DNA from: Lyophyllum atratum
Lineage: Eukaryota > Basidiomycota > Agaricomycetes > Agaricales > Lyophyllaceae
Length of the DNA: 64,000 bases
Direction: 5' to 3'
Assembly (NCBI GenBank): GCA_014905825.1
Contig: JACGCN010000006.1
Span: 930,001-994,000 of the forward strand
In this document: piece after piece, positions 47,739 through 58,933 of the stretch
How positions within the stretch are numbered: the first letter of the stretch is position 1
Layout of the letters: each line of letters opens with the position of its first letter
Made by a program: the position numbers and the translations under genes
The notes under the pieces: generated by a model
Seen by the model: only the letters and a program-made list of their open reading frames with translations
What the model was told of the DNA's origin: nothing
The model's database searches: none

Positions 47739-49747
47739 TCAACCAACGTGCTCCTTCGGAAGCTCCACCACGCCCTCGATGCCGCCTGTCTCGATAAATC
47801 GCCGCGCCGCGCCGTCGATGGCGACCGGCTCCTGCGCAATGACATCGCGGACCTTCTTCACAACACGGGCAGCCCTCTCCGTTTCCAGCGCATCGAATAA
47901 CATACGCTTTAGCCGCGGTGACGGCTGGTGACCTTGTTCCTGCATCTCCTCTATGGCGACCTTGGAGCGGGGATCGCTTGAGAGAAGACATTTCTTGACA
48001 AGCGTGTCGTATACTGTATGTGAGGGATGGAAGCCGGCAGCCTTCATCTCCTCAAGGTAGAAGAAAGCGTCTTCATAATCGTCCTGAGTGAGGCACAAGG
48101 AGATGAAGCTTTCGTACGTCTCTTGGTCGGGCTTGACCTTCCCTGCCTTCATATCAGTCAGCAGCAGGTCGCCGAGTTCGCGATGCGCTGCCCGTAAGCA
48201 GCCCTGGAGAAGTAGGTTGAAGATGGTGAGATTTGCAGAAGCGCTATATTCTGCGAGGCTCTTATAGACGCCGATGGCACGCTGAAGGTCCCCCAAATCG
48301 ACGGAGGCTTTGATCAAGGCCTGCAGGACGGTGATGTCCACAGTCTTCCCATCCTTAAGTAGCTCGTCGATTATGGTCCATGTCGAATCGACTGTTCCGG
48401 TGTCCGTCATGGCGTCAGATATGGCATATGCAGTTTCGGGTAAGGGTTCAATGCCTTCTGCCCGCATGATGTTCAGGGCCTGGAAGGCCTCCTTGAATTG
48501 CTTTTGCCGACAAAAGGCTTCGATGAGCGGGGCGAAGTGATACTCGTGCCATTCTATCCCAGTAAGCTTCATAACACGTAGCACGTCCGTTGCCAGGTCA
48601 GGGAAGCCGTTGCGAGCGGCGGCGTCAAGCACCGATAAACAGATACCCTCGCCTGGTTTCATCTTCAGTTCGTGCACAACCTTTTTCCAGCATGGAAGAA
48701 CCCCATCCATCTGAAAGCGTGAACAGGTGAGAAAGATACAAGGAAGACTAGATGTGACTCACATATAGTCCCTCCGCAGACGCGATCAAGCACCTCACCC
48801 ATATGGTGTGGTCTAGTCGGCGTACTGATATTTCCTCGAACCAGGTGGCCAAGTCTAGCGCAAGTCTGGGGTAACCAGACTGTGCGGTGAAAGCAATGAG
48901 AGATTGTGCGGAGTGGACCTCGGGTATAATTTGGCGGGCCTTCATGGCACAGAAATATTGTACGGCAACCTCAAGATTACCATTATCTAAGAACCGGCGG
49001 ATAATGAAAGAATAGGTTGCTGCATTGGGAGCTATGCCTAGCTCGTCCATTTTATTGATGACTTGCCATATGTTCTGGGAAGTACACCGGAATTGTGCCT
49101 GCACGATATGTTAGAGCATGTGGCGTATTACCCAAGACAATATGAGATACCTTCAAGAGGGCATTGAATACGGCTACATCAGGCTTGACGCCGACGCCTC
49201 TCATGTCGTCGAGAATGGCCCAAGCGTCTAACCAATGCCCTTCACCCGAGGCGGCAATCATGAGGGCGGTGTATGTAGTGAGATTGGGTTGGAAGCCTTC
49301 CGCCTTCATTTGCGTTGCAATATCTAGGCAGTCGCGGTACCTCCCCTTATCTGCTGCTTCCATTAATTGCATTGTGAGACGCGCTTTGGTTGTCCTTGTC
49401 ATAGCCTTTTGAATATCCGTGTCGCCTTGAAATCCGGGGAGACGGTGGTGAGACGCTGTTCGAAGTGGTGACGGCGTAGATTCATCTCGAACAGGTATGG
49501 TTTGTGAAGTTTGGGTTGAAGCAGGTCTCTTCCCTGTAAGAACGGAATGAATTGGTCTGCAACAAGTGTAATGGTTGGAGACTTGCCTAGCGAGAGAGAT
49601 GCAGGGGCCTCCACCCTGCGAGCAGCTGCGGAACATATGTGGGAATGGACTCGCTTGAGAGATGGCCTTGAGGAGGACGCCAGCATCGGAGGCCTCTGAA
49701 TTTGAGTCCGTAGTAGCCGAGAAACTTTTCATGGCCCAGGCAAACAT
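47739..49747 (-). CDS. pentatricopeptide-repeat protein, probably mitochondrial
   Basis: RNA-binding helical-repeat protein likely acting in organellar RNA processing or translation. Exons 49747-49151, 49098-48763, 48710-47739; 634 residues. The first ATG opens MFAWAMKSFSATTDSNSEAS, with a Ser/Arg-rich N-terminal 100 residues consistent with a mitochondrial presequence. Repeats of about 35 residues are clear, for example MKAEGFQPNLTTYTALMIAA, DMRGVGVKPDVAVFNALLK, MDELGIAPNAATYSFIIRRF, MKAGKVKPDQETYESFISLC and MKAAGFHPSHTVYDTLVKKC. No DYW or nuclease domain. The gene shares a 106-bp divergent promoter with RAD21. Target RNA cannot be deduced. Confidence 0.9.
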
Positions 49748-49853
49748 GTGCAAGCATGTGACACGTGCTACGGTGTTTCATTTTTCCAAACCTGCTCTTG
49801 TCCGTTCTGCCACAGTCGCGTCGGGCGCCACATTTTTACGATACCCCTCTCTC
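49748..49853. promoter_or_regulatory. 106-bp bidirectional promoter (PPR / RAD21)
   Basis: The complete interval between the two divergent ATGs. Contains a palindromic cacgtg at 49762-49767 and a CGCG core (gtcgcgtc) near 49815-49822. CGCG-core MCB boxes drive the yeast cohesin gene through MBF; whether this one functions is inference. Both 5' UTRs must overlap or be very short. Confidence 0.6.
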
Positions 49854-52305
49854 ATGGTAAGTATCTCAACTCACCGTCCCGCGCCCAAATACTCACATAA
49901 AACGATTAGTTTTACTCCGAAACGATCCTCTCACGGCGGGGGCCGTTGGGCAAAGTATGGCTCGCCGCGCACATGGAACGCAAGCTCTCCAAGACGCAAA
50001 CTCTCCAAACCGACATCGAGCAATCTGTTGGTACGTTTAAACATGCTTTATTGTGACGATACACGTCTTACGGATGGTTTGCAGACGCGATCATGGGACA
50101 AGAAATTGAAGTCATGGCTCTCCGTCTCAGTGGTCAGCTACTCCTTGGTGTTGTTCGCATCTATAGTCGGAAGGCGAAATACTTGTTGGATGATTGCAAT
50201 GAAGCTCTTCTTAAGATTAAGATGGTATGTCACTCCTCGGTTTGACTTGACAAGTCTAATCCGGTCGCTAGGCGTTCCGGCCAGGTTTAGTCGACATGAC
50301 AGAGGACCAACTCGCCGTGAACAAAAATACGATTACACTTCAGCCCGGTGGTCTTGATTTGGATCTGCTTTTGCCTGATGTCAACTGGTACGCGCCTGTA
50401 TCTTGTTCACCCCTCGACTGTTTGATCGACCTCATTTAGGGAGGTTGACTTCGAAGATCGCCCAATACAATCCCATGGCCACCACCAGGCGCATATTGAA
50501 GATATCACTCTTCGGACTGTGAATGACTTCCAGGACTTCGACCTCGAAGACCCTTTTGGCATCGGTCCCTCGGACGGTATAGGTTCTCAAGATTTTGAGG
50601 TGGATCTTGGTCTCGACGACTGGGACGCTCCGCCAGCGAGGGATAGAGATGATGAGATGAGCGTGGACGAGAGTGTGGGTGTTGGACGTGATGCAGCAAG
50701 TCGTCGAGACTCCATACATTCACATCTTCTTGGGCGTAATGGTATGGATATCGACATAGATATTCTGTCGAACCGAAGCAAGACCCGCGAACTCTCGGAG
50801 CACCCATTCAATGACGATGTCAATATGGACTTCCCCGATCTTGCGGGCATGGATTTGGGTGACTTCGGCATCGGCTTCGACGACCTTCCACCTCCGGAGA
50901 ACGTCGATAAAACGCCTGGCCAGACGAGGGCTTCTTCTCGTGCTTGTGAGTGTTATCATTGTATTTTCCATTCTTATTCAGTTCGCTTACCTGCGCTCAG
51001 CATCGCCCCTTACCGAACCACCTGTCACCCCTCCACCTGGTCAGCCGTTGGCGACCGAAATCACACAGGAAACCACCAAGGCAAAACGCAAACCCAAGGA
51101 GAAGAAACAGATCATTGACTCTATAACGGAATTGGCAGATGGCCCAGGCGCTCAGGCCGGTCGAGGCCGCGCTGGAGGGCTTGGTGCCCCCATGACCAAA
51201 GATGTCAGCGACATCGTTACCGAACAACAGTTCCTTCCTCGTTCATCGGTCGTTATGCGTCTCCTTGCTATACGCGACGATCCTCTTGCCCATTTTCTCC
51301 CCACCAAAATCACTCCCAATGGTACCTTTTTCTGTGCTGCACCTCCAGGTTTAGCCCCAGAACTCGCTGAACTTTTCATGCGCCCTGTTAATGGCGGTGC
51401 TCCCAAACGCCGGGGACCTTCTCCTGATAAGAGCCCAAGCAAACGACAACGTCTAGATGAGGAATACGAGGAAGTCGAGCAAGCAAGGCGAGCAGGCAGT
51501 CTTGCACCGAGCCATGGTCTAGGAAGTGACATTATGGGGAGAACGAGTCTTGGCCCTGACGGTCTTATCGACTTTGCGGACCAGACTGGCGGACCTGATG
51601 ATTTCCAGCTGGACATTCCTGAATTTGACACCGGCTTTGGTGGCGATGTCGACATGGATCGGGGACGGTCGAAGTCGGCTCCTCTGTCTGAGCTGAGTCG
51701 GTTATCTACACCTGCTCCTGATGGTGTTCCTATTGAGGAAGGCTATGAGACATACGCCGATGCCGAGTGCCCCATTGCGACGTTTGATATGCGACCATCC
51801 CAGACGCAGAGTCAAGCTGCGGAGAAGGACGTATCAAGCGCCGACCATGAAGGAAAGGGCTACAGCAAGAACACTATCAAGGCTGTGGGGTTGATCAGGA
51901 AGGAGCTGCTACCTGTTGCAGGACAAGAAGGGGAGAAGGCACTCAGTTTCCGGAAGTTGTCGGACAAGGTATGCACTTCGAAACATGTATCAAGCTCATG
52001 TTCGAAACGCTAACACCCCCGGATAGGCATCCCGCCGCGCAGCCGCCTCATTCTTCTTCGAGTTACTCGTCCTCGCTACACGCGACTGTGTCAAACTTAC
52101 GCAGCCAGCGCCGTTTGAGAATATCGAGATCAGGGCGAAAGATAAGCTTTGGGAACAACAACGCCATAGCTCTGTCGCTCCTTCCCGTCTTGGGTCCATC
52201 GCGCCTTCACGGCACAGCTCTGAAGCTCCTTCCCGCCAGGACTCTGTATCTCCGTCGCGAGGCGGATTTGTCGCAGGTTCCATTGGGTCAGCCATGGGCT
52301 TGTAG
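49854..52305 (+). CDS. RAD21: cohesin kleisin subunit RAD21/SCC1
   Basis: Closes the cohesin ring and is cut by separase at anaphase. Coding exons 49854-49856, 49910-50030, 50085-50224, 50272-50387, 50440-50945, 51001-51968, 52027-52305; 710 residues. The canonical N-terminus [20 protein letters not shown] requires an ATG standing alone before the first intron: the reading frame before FYSE has no other start, and atg|gtaagt is a strong donor. The SMC3-binding helices continue [20 protein letters not shown] and [13 protein letters not shown]. The middle is acidic and disordered, with [13 protein letters not shown] segments. The C-terminal winged helix is [20 protein letters not shown], followed by an unusual Ser/Pro tail of APSR repeats. 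Mitotic rather than meiotic (Rec8) identity is inferred from length and overall similarity. Confidence 0.93.
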
Positions 52306-52629
52306 GCTTCGTCTCTTCCTTCTCATTCTCGTTGTCGTGATTTATTCAGAGGATTCAGAGGATATCTTATTTTATTTCCTGTGGCTCCTTGGAACGCACA
52401 CCACTATCTCTATTTTTTTATCTGGCTCCGCTCATGCTTTGGTGTACTCATTTATCTCATTTATGAAGTAGCTCTTGTTTTGTACCGTTACGTTGTAGTT
52501 AGTAGGTAGTCTTGAATTATAAGCTAAGGACTTGTACATCCTCGCCCTGCGGGCATTCAGATCAAAAGTTACAGTCAAAGCACAAATCTGAAATTAACTT
52601 CACATTTGAGGGATGTATGGAGCAGACAT
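52306..52629. other. convergent 3' flanks
   Basis: 324 bp between the RAD21 stop and the minus-strand CMD-like stop; no other feature seen. Confidence 0.5.
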
Positions 52630-53535
52630 TCACGCAGGAATAGGCACGGGTACGTTATTCTTCCCATCCACATCCAATGCCAAAAGGAACCTGCTAACGA
52701 AGTTGTACCCTCCAACAGTAGCTGTTGCCTCCACCAACTGTTGGTCATTCAAGAATTTTTTCAAGTTTGCGAAGACGCGATCAGGAACCTTGGCCGTGTT
52801 GGTACTCCAATCCGTGAATGCCATCATTGCAGCAAGAGAGGCTCCTAAGGCGCTCGTCACGTCCGCACCCTCTCTGAATGCAGGAGTGAGACGGATTGCA
52901 CGAAGCTGCCTAGTCGTGAGACCCTCCGAGCGACCGACAGGTTCGTGTTGAAGCCTTTAATCATTGCGATTATTCACTGGCTGCTTGTGCGAAGTGAAGA
53001 CGGATCAGCGCACCATTCATACGAGGCTTCATTTAATGTTGCTATCCGCAGGATCTATAATAATCGTCAAAGATGTGTACAGTTGAATCTGGGGTGCGTG
53101 TCCTTACGATCAACTCCCTCATATTTCCAGGTATCGTTGTGTTGCTCCTGATCACCCCAAAGAGGTTGTTCCATGTCGATGCCACCAAGGGTGCGTTGAG
53201 TCTGAATACAGATTTAGCGACTCCGGATTACATTACGCCCTTACAGACTCACAAAGCACCATCTAAAGCTAACAGAGTTCCATTCACTCGTCTGGCTCGG
53301 ATCGAGTCTGCTATCTTGGTTGATCGACATTTATGAATATTTCATGGCGTGCTGCGAAAGGACCGGGGTAGATTCTCACCGGATCAGTGCCAGGCGCGGG
53401 GAACACGTATGGAACACGGGCAGGGAAATTGTCGTCCCGCCTCTCTGCCACAGATGGCTCCGAGATTGCCCTGCCTAGGGAGCTGAGCGCGAAGCCGACA
53501 ACCGTCAGCAACAGGAGAAGGGGCTTTGGAGTCAT
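52630..53535 (-). CDS. secreted AhpD/carboxymuconolactone-decarboxylase-like protein
   Basis: All-helical AhpD/CMD fold. Exons 53535-53380, 53314-53253, 53201-53108, 53054-53014, 52954-52630; 225 residues. A signal peptide is evident (LLLLLTVVGFALSSLGRA). Family blocks: NGTLLALDGALLN, WNNLFGVIRSNTTIPGNMRE, LIILRIATLNEASYEWLQHE, VGRSEGLTTRQLRAIRLTPA, LNDQQLVEATATVGGYNFVS and RFLLALDVDG. The CxxC redox pair of AhpD peroxidase proteins is absent at ATLNEASYEWLQHE, so peroxidase activity is unlikely; the Glu/His of that helix remain. Secreted members of this group are common in mushroom genomes but their substrate is not established. Confidence 0.87.
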
Positions 53536-53900
53536 GATTCTCGAGAGAAGTCGACAGAAGCCACCTACAGGAAACCATCTCCTTTATACCGTTCTCAGTG
53601 ACGTCGCGTGAGGACGAGATGTAAACGCGTCGATATCATTTCGATATTCTGATTGGTTCCATGTGTTGATGCCTACCCTCGCCCTTCCATAAAAGGGTAC
53701 CACGTCTGGCACATGAACTCCGCAAGGTCTTCCGTGAACTGATTCAGCCTGTGAGCGTGAGATTGACGTCTATACAGATCGCTTAAATATTTACATGCAA
53801 TCCAGCCAAGTGTGTACCCAAATACCCTATGTAAGTAAAGATAATGTAGATGATAAACGACTCGCGCCATCTATCGAAGACGGTAAGAGAAGGATGAAAA
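53536..53900. other. spacer between CMD-like and GH16 genes
   Basis: Promoter of the CMD-like gene and 3' flank of the GH16 gene; nothing else seen. Confidence 0.5.
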
Positions 53901-55119
53901 CTAAGTATAAACACGGAGTGAGTTGATCTCCCAATACGCTTCTCTGAAGCGGTCAGGGTTCCTATTCACAACTGGACGACTGTATCAGTCAAATGGAGGT
54001 CCGCGAGAGCTCGCTTTACTCACAGTCGTCGCAACTGCCGGGTCCACAGCCCGCGGATGCGAAGGTTGCACCTGCCCAATCACCCTGTATCACAGGAGTA
54101 AGACCGAGTGATCGCCGAAGGCCACAAAAAAAGAAACCCACGCAAAAAGTGATGTCAAAAATAAGTTGATGTGCGTCGAAATAAGAGCGGTGGTCGCATG
54201 AATCAGGGGAGAACCGAGCCTCTGGAGGTCCCCAGCTTTCGTCGGGATTGACCGCCTTGGATCCGCTGCTGACTGAGAAAGGGACAGATGGGTCGTTTCG
54301 AGACCAGAACCAGACGTTGATGCCTTTAGCGCTCGCCCGTTCCAGGACATACCAACCGCCACCGACATCGTTGAAGCCTGTGCCATAGGAGTTCGCCTTG
54401 GCGAAGGACGTACCACAGCCTTGATTATAGTTCACATTGGCATCGCAGTTCGAGGACACCGTTTGACTATGACGAAAGGTGAGGAAAGCAAGTAGAATTG
54501 GGGGTAAGTGACATACCCGTTCTGCCCGCGTGGCTCTTGCATAGAGCATCCGGGAGTGGTGTGTAAGGAGGCTAGGTTTTGTGTATTCGTATGAACGCCT
54601 GGGGTAGAACGTGTGGGTAATATAGCGCAAAAGGCGACCAGAATTTGCTCACCCTCGATTATATCTATCTCTCCACCCTCAGGCCAACGGCCTCCACTGC
54701 TCAGACTCCAAAAGGCGGGCCATGTACTGCACCCAACCGGCATATGGGACATGTCGAGAACTACAACTGAGTCGCCATAAGCCTCGTTGGAGACGATACG
54801 AACACTATCGCGGCCCCGCGAGCTGGGGGGTACGATCTGATAGGCGTCGGCGCGCATCACAAATTTGTTGTGGGATGCTGAGAACCGTGAGGTCAGGAAT
54901 ATATGTGGTGCCAAAAGACGTACCGTAGGATAGATTCGCCGCTTCGGCAGCCCCCATGTCAACGTAGTTGACTCTTCCGTGTGTTGGATCATCGAACGTC
55001 TCCCACCTCCATGTATTAAAAAAAGTAGTACCAATATAGGTGTCCTTGATGCAGTAGGCTTGCACTACGGTGGTGTAGCCGAGGGCGACCACTAAGCCTA
55101 GAGCATGCATTAAAACCAT
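53901..55119 (-). CDS. secreted GH16 endo-beta-glucanase-like protein
   Basis: Beta-jelly-roll glycosidase acting on beta-1,3/1,4- or 1,3/1,6-glucans. Exons 55119-54924, 54877-54653, 54598-54517, 54466-54142, 54084-54024, 53971-53901; 319 residues. The start is the first ATG giving a signal peptide (MVLMHALGLVVALGYTTVVQ). The catalytic ExDxxE motif is intact in GGEIDIIEG (nucleophile about Glu135, acid/base about Glu140). Flanking blocks FWSLSSGGRWPEGG, VHTNTQNLASLHTTPGCSM, YGTGFNDVGGGWYVLE and NVWFWSRNDPSVPF match fungal laminarinase-type GH16 enzymes. The C-terminus AYWEINSLRVYT completes the fold; no GPI signal or carbohydrate-binding module. Confidence 0.92.
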
Positions 55120-56382
55120 GGAGAGGGAAAGTGCGATGGATGTCCGGGGCACGATAGTTGGGTGGTTATTTGTAGCTTGCGCTGGCGGCTGACGCCACAA
55201 AGAAGCGGGGAACTAAGCAAGTCTCATTTCTTGTTCGGCAGGATGCATGAATGTGGGGATTCTGTTTTCGACCATCAGGCCCAGATCCAACTTTGGCCAT
55301 GTCCCGAAGAACACTGTACAGCAGACCCAGCTTTCGTCAGAGGAGAGTTTTATGGCAAGGCATGTAGGATACACGGTGGCAATACGTTTGCCGTTGCAAG
55401 CTGAGAGCATCTGAGCAAGGTGTGAGCGTGTCGTTGGGTACTGGCAGCGCACGGTTGATTCAAACTCCGATAGCAGCGGTCCCACACGCCAAAAAGACAC
55501 GATCTTTTGGCTAGCCACGGCAGAGCACAATCAAGTAACATTGAGGGGAAGTTTGTATGGTGGATTTGGTCAGAAATTTCATTCTACATGTATTCTAGAT
55601 TGCAGAACTCAAAAAAAATGTCACGATGATGGCTATCCTGTTTTCACTTTTGTCATTACACAACATTTTGGCCCCAGAAACTTGATTTTGTAATCTAGAA
55701 TACAAATAGAATGCCATTTGACGCGTGCTACAGCAATTGATTAGGTCCTAAATGACCTGGAACAGGCTGCCACGGGGTCGTCGAATTGTTGGGCAAACGC
55801 ACGCTTATGTCATCAAATGAACGCGTCGAGACGCGCCTCGCCATTGCTGGTTACCCCGCGCTGAAGGTTTTTGCTCACAAAACACTTGACTGCCACTTAG
55901 TTCATATAGAGACATAGTTCCGAGTATGATTGGTGTGCCGGAGCATTGTCAGGAGGTGGTGCGCGTCGATATCCAGGATTTGCCACGAAATCATCAGAAA
56001 TGCCATTACATAAGCTCACACATTTCGGATCGGCTTTGCCAGTACCCAGTGTCGTCGTCCGAGTCGAGCAGTAACTGCAGGATCACATGACCGCGTCGAC
56101 TCGCGGAAATCGGAAATCGGAACATTCAACGCGCAGCCTGTCTTGTCTCTCTATGCATGCTACTGGATCTTGTTTCGAATCCTGCGAGTATGGTGGTCCA
56201 GATTACGAGCATTAATAGGCATTTGTTTGACCTCTCTGGTGTCCTAACCACCTCACCTCGCAATGTGGATCGAACTTCCCCTATACTTGTGTCTTGATTA
56301 CAGGACCCTATTGTACCGTGTCTTATCCTGCGTATAAAGGTAGGCTCAAACTCTGGCGTCTGACACCCATCCATACCAGAAG
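55120..56382. other. 1.26 kb intergenic region with a small palindromic repeat
   Basis: Between the divergent GH16 and membrane-orphan genes. Contains the inverted repeat at 55580-55713; otherwise no gene recognised. Confidence 0.5.
55580..55713. repeat. 134-bp imperfect palindrome, MITE-like
   Basis: Arms of about 33 bp share the core tattctagatt and its reverse complement aatctagaata, about 80% identical overall, with a 65-bp AT-rich centre. No convincing target duplication could be defined, so mobile origin is only likely. Confidence 0.45.
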
Positions 56383-57171
56383 ATGCTAAGTCGACAATTA
56401 CCCACTCTCTATCTCTTTTTCTTTGCCGTCAGCGTCTTCGCGCAACTGCAGGAGATCAGTATGGATTCTGCGACCACCACTTACAATTCTCTACCTGTTT
56501 CTCGGGTCTCGACCGTGCCTTCTGGGGCTGTTGTCTACAGTTACTCAACTCCCTCTCCATCTGATACACCCATCTTACTCACCGATTTTATGCCATCGTT
56601 CACGGATCCGGTAGATTCAGAATTCATGCCATTGTCTACGGATTCGGCAGAATTCATGCCACCTCCTCCTCAAATCTTTCCCACGTGGGCTATCCCGACT
56701 ACCTCGGCCAGCTCGAGCCCTTCCTCTCCAAATGTGGGAGCCATCATAGGTGCCGTCGTTGGTGCTGTCGTCCTCCTCGCGGCCGCAATAGCTGCCATCT
56801 TTTATTTCCGATGCCGAAAGGGTTCATCTCGCAACAAATTGGGGCGGTCGCCCCGCGGTAGCTGGCAGGACCTTGAAGGAAAGGGATATGGAGCAGCTGC
56901 ACTCCCCGGGACCCGGGACCAGGCAAAGATGGAGCCTAGCACCGAGGACAATTACACGCACTATCCATTCCGTGGACAGGGAAGATTTTCTGCCTTACCC
57001 AAGACCGCATCCCCCGCGGTTCATTCGCCCTCCGACCCTTTCTCAGATTCTCAGGCAGCAGCTCAGCACAGCGGTGGATTCAGTGACGATGAAGATAGTA
57101 TCGAGATGCGTGTGAATCCCGCCTCCCCTGTTGGTACGCAGAGGCAGTTTGATTGGGAGCGGAATGTGTGA
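56383..57171 (+). CDS. unknown type I membrane protein, single exon, 262 aa
   Basis: Not a recognised family. Intronless, with a signal peptide (LYLFFFAVSVFAQ), a Ser/Thr/Pro-rich ectodomain of about 100 residues likely to be O-glycosylated, one transmembrane helix (NVGAIIGAVVGAVVLLAAAI, GxxxG-type) and a basic stop-transfer FRCRKGSSRNKLGR. The ectodomain repeats FMPSFTDPVDSEF, FMPLSTDSAEF and FMPPPP. The cytosolic tail of about 110 residues is polar with an acidic DDEDSIE stretch. The layout is like yeast wall-stress sensors (Wsc/Mid2) or orphan mushroom membrane proteins, without a WSC domain. Confidence 0.82.
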   Translation: MLSRQLPTLYLFFFAVSVFAQLQEISMDSATTTYNSLPVSRVSTVPSGAVVYSYSTPSPSDTPILLTDFMPSFTDPVDSEFMPLSTDSAEFMPPPPQIFPTWAIPTTSASSSPSSPNVGAIIGAVVGAVVLLAAAIAAIFYFRCRKGSSRNKLGRSPRGSWQDLEGKGYGAAALPGTRDQAKMEPSTEDNYTHYPFRGQGRFSALPKTASPAVHSPSDPFSDSQAAAQHSGGFSDDEDSIEMRVNPASPVGTQRQFDWERNV

Positions 57172-57750
57172 TCACGACGTGGTCTCAATCGACCTGACCG
57201 AAATCTTTACCTGTAAGAATTCTTTCTCTTTTCTTATCGGAATGTCTGCTGAACAGCGCAGACAGTTTTAAAGCACAACGAACTCTTGATTTCCCTGTTC
57301 TAGATAGGATGTAGGAGTCGTCCCAAAATACCGCGACCGAAGCCGTCGTGTGCTCTATTTTCAGTGAGATAATTCCATCGGCATACTGACACAAGGCCTT
57401 CTATAAATAAAAGATCGAACTTTATGCGATCCTTGTCGGCACATCCACGACGTCTCATGGACTGAACTTATCCAGTTAGAGGTTGCGGAGCTCAAACGAC
57501 GATGCCTTATCTGAACAGCGATCCTTCAGAGTTCGACCCTCATGAGAGTCGGACGTCGGACCAACCCACCAGCTTGTTGTATTGCACTTCATGCATTCGT
57601 GGTCGATCTAAGAAATAGCTGGTCATACAAGAAAATATATCAAATTGAACACGAAGTCGAGGTGCCTCAGAAATCGATCAAAGTGCAGCAATGTATTAAT
57701 CTCGCAGATAGATTGTAGAGTAGAGCCATATATCAGAGAATTTTTCTTGT
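57172..57750. other. convergent 3' flanks
   Basis: 579 bp between two convergent genes; no feature recognised. Confidence 0.5.
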
Positions 57751-58778
57751 TCAAAAAATTGAATTGACAAGTCCGCTCCCGATGGCAGAGCCTGCGAATT
57801 CATATTCATGAGTTATGCGACTCTTCCGACATCAACAGGCATTAAGCTTACCAGCTCCAAATCCGGCACCCCCAACGGCTGAATGAGCTAACTGCGGGTT
57901 TTTTAAAGATGTGAACATGAAGAGACGTGCAGCAATGCAACATAACGTACTGTACTGCCGAATTTGCCTCCAAATTTGCTCTTCTTTGGGGGATCTTGGG
58001 CATCAGCATGAGGGTTTGGACTTGCTACCTGGCCTGGAGGCCCTGACGGTGGAGGGCCACCGTAAGGGGAATATGCCTGGCTTGGTGGCGGAGGGCCCTG
58101 ATAGCCACCAGGAGGCTGGTAGGATGAGTAAGCAGGTGCCATTGGATAGCCAGCGGCTGATGGTGGCTTTTCAGAGTACGGGGTGGGGGCAGGCGACGGT
58201 AGGGTACCCTGCGGCTGCGGCAGTCTCGAGACGTAGCTCGAGGGGAGAAGACCTTCTCTTCCGTTCAGCCGACCAGTCCACCAATCGTTATTTGTTTGAG
58301 CTAAGATGTCGATAACATCTCCTGCGCGGAACGATAGATCACCTGGATTCTAGTTGCGAGACCCAAGCGCGGGTTAGTGGTGTTGAGTCTTCACTTATAG
58401 AGCAGAAGAAGCACGCGCCTGGCCGGCTTCATTGTAATCCCAGCTAGCTCTAGCCTGGAACGAGACACCGTGGGAGGCGGCGGCCGGTGGAGGTTGGTAG
58501 GGAGCTGGAGGGTCTGGAGTGTACGCTGGTGTGGCCGCAGAGCTCGGTATGCTAGAAGATGAGGCGTTAAAAGACAGTCTCTGTGTTTGCTGAACGAGAG
58601 CTGCCTCAGATTTGGATATCAAGGCCTCGGTTTTGTAGCCCAAGGCCTGAGGGGCGTTCGGAAGCCTGGATAGAATATCTCGTCCATCACCGGTTGATAT
58701 CTGTTTCTGAGCAACAAGAAATTCTATGTTTTGCTTCGTCTGAGAGAGAATGTGGGCAAGAAGAGGTGCAGCGTCCAT
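57751..58778 (-). CDS. SH3-domain protein of the Lsb1/Pin3 type
   Basis: Adaptor probably linking actin-assembly factors at endocytic sites. Exons 58778-58419, 58349-57951, 57891-57852, 57791-57751; 279 residues. An N-terminal helical domain (MDAAPLLAHILSQTKQNIEF) is followed by a Pro/Ser linker and an SH3 domain at about 105-165 (ARASWDYNEAGQ, DLSFRAGDVIDILAQTNNDW, WTGRLNGREGLLPSSYVSRL). A Pro/Gly/Tyr-rich region (PSQAYSPYGGPPPSG) leads to the conserved tail GFGAGSAIGSGLVNSIF. The first intron is ambiguous: a GC donor (58418) joined to 58349 gives GQNPGDLSF, while a GT donor at 58414 joined to 58342 gives GQARDLSF. Both keep frame. Role inferred from yeast Lsb1/Lsb2. Confidence 0.85.
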
Positions 58779-58933
58779 GGCCGTTCCTGGTCAACCTTTG
58801 TCAAATTCGGTCAGGTTATTATCACGTGCGTCTAATTATAACTTCCCCACTTGAGGGCACACAAAGTACAGATACAATTGGTATACAGGTCGAATAAATA
58901 TCTCTCGTCACAACAGTCCCAGGTCCCTGTCCA

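Noticed and set aside
49538..49590. Possible GC-AG intron inside PPR exon 1 (gcaagt...ttacag)
   Set aside because: Removing 53 nt shifts the frame and gives an early stop; reading through keeps the frame into the PPR repeats.
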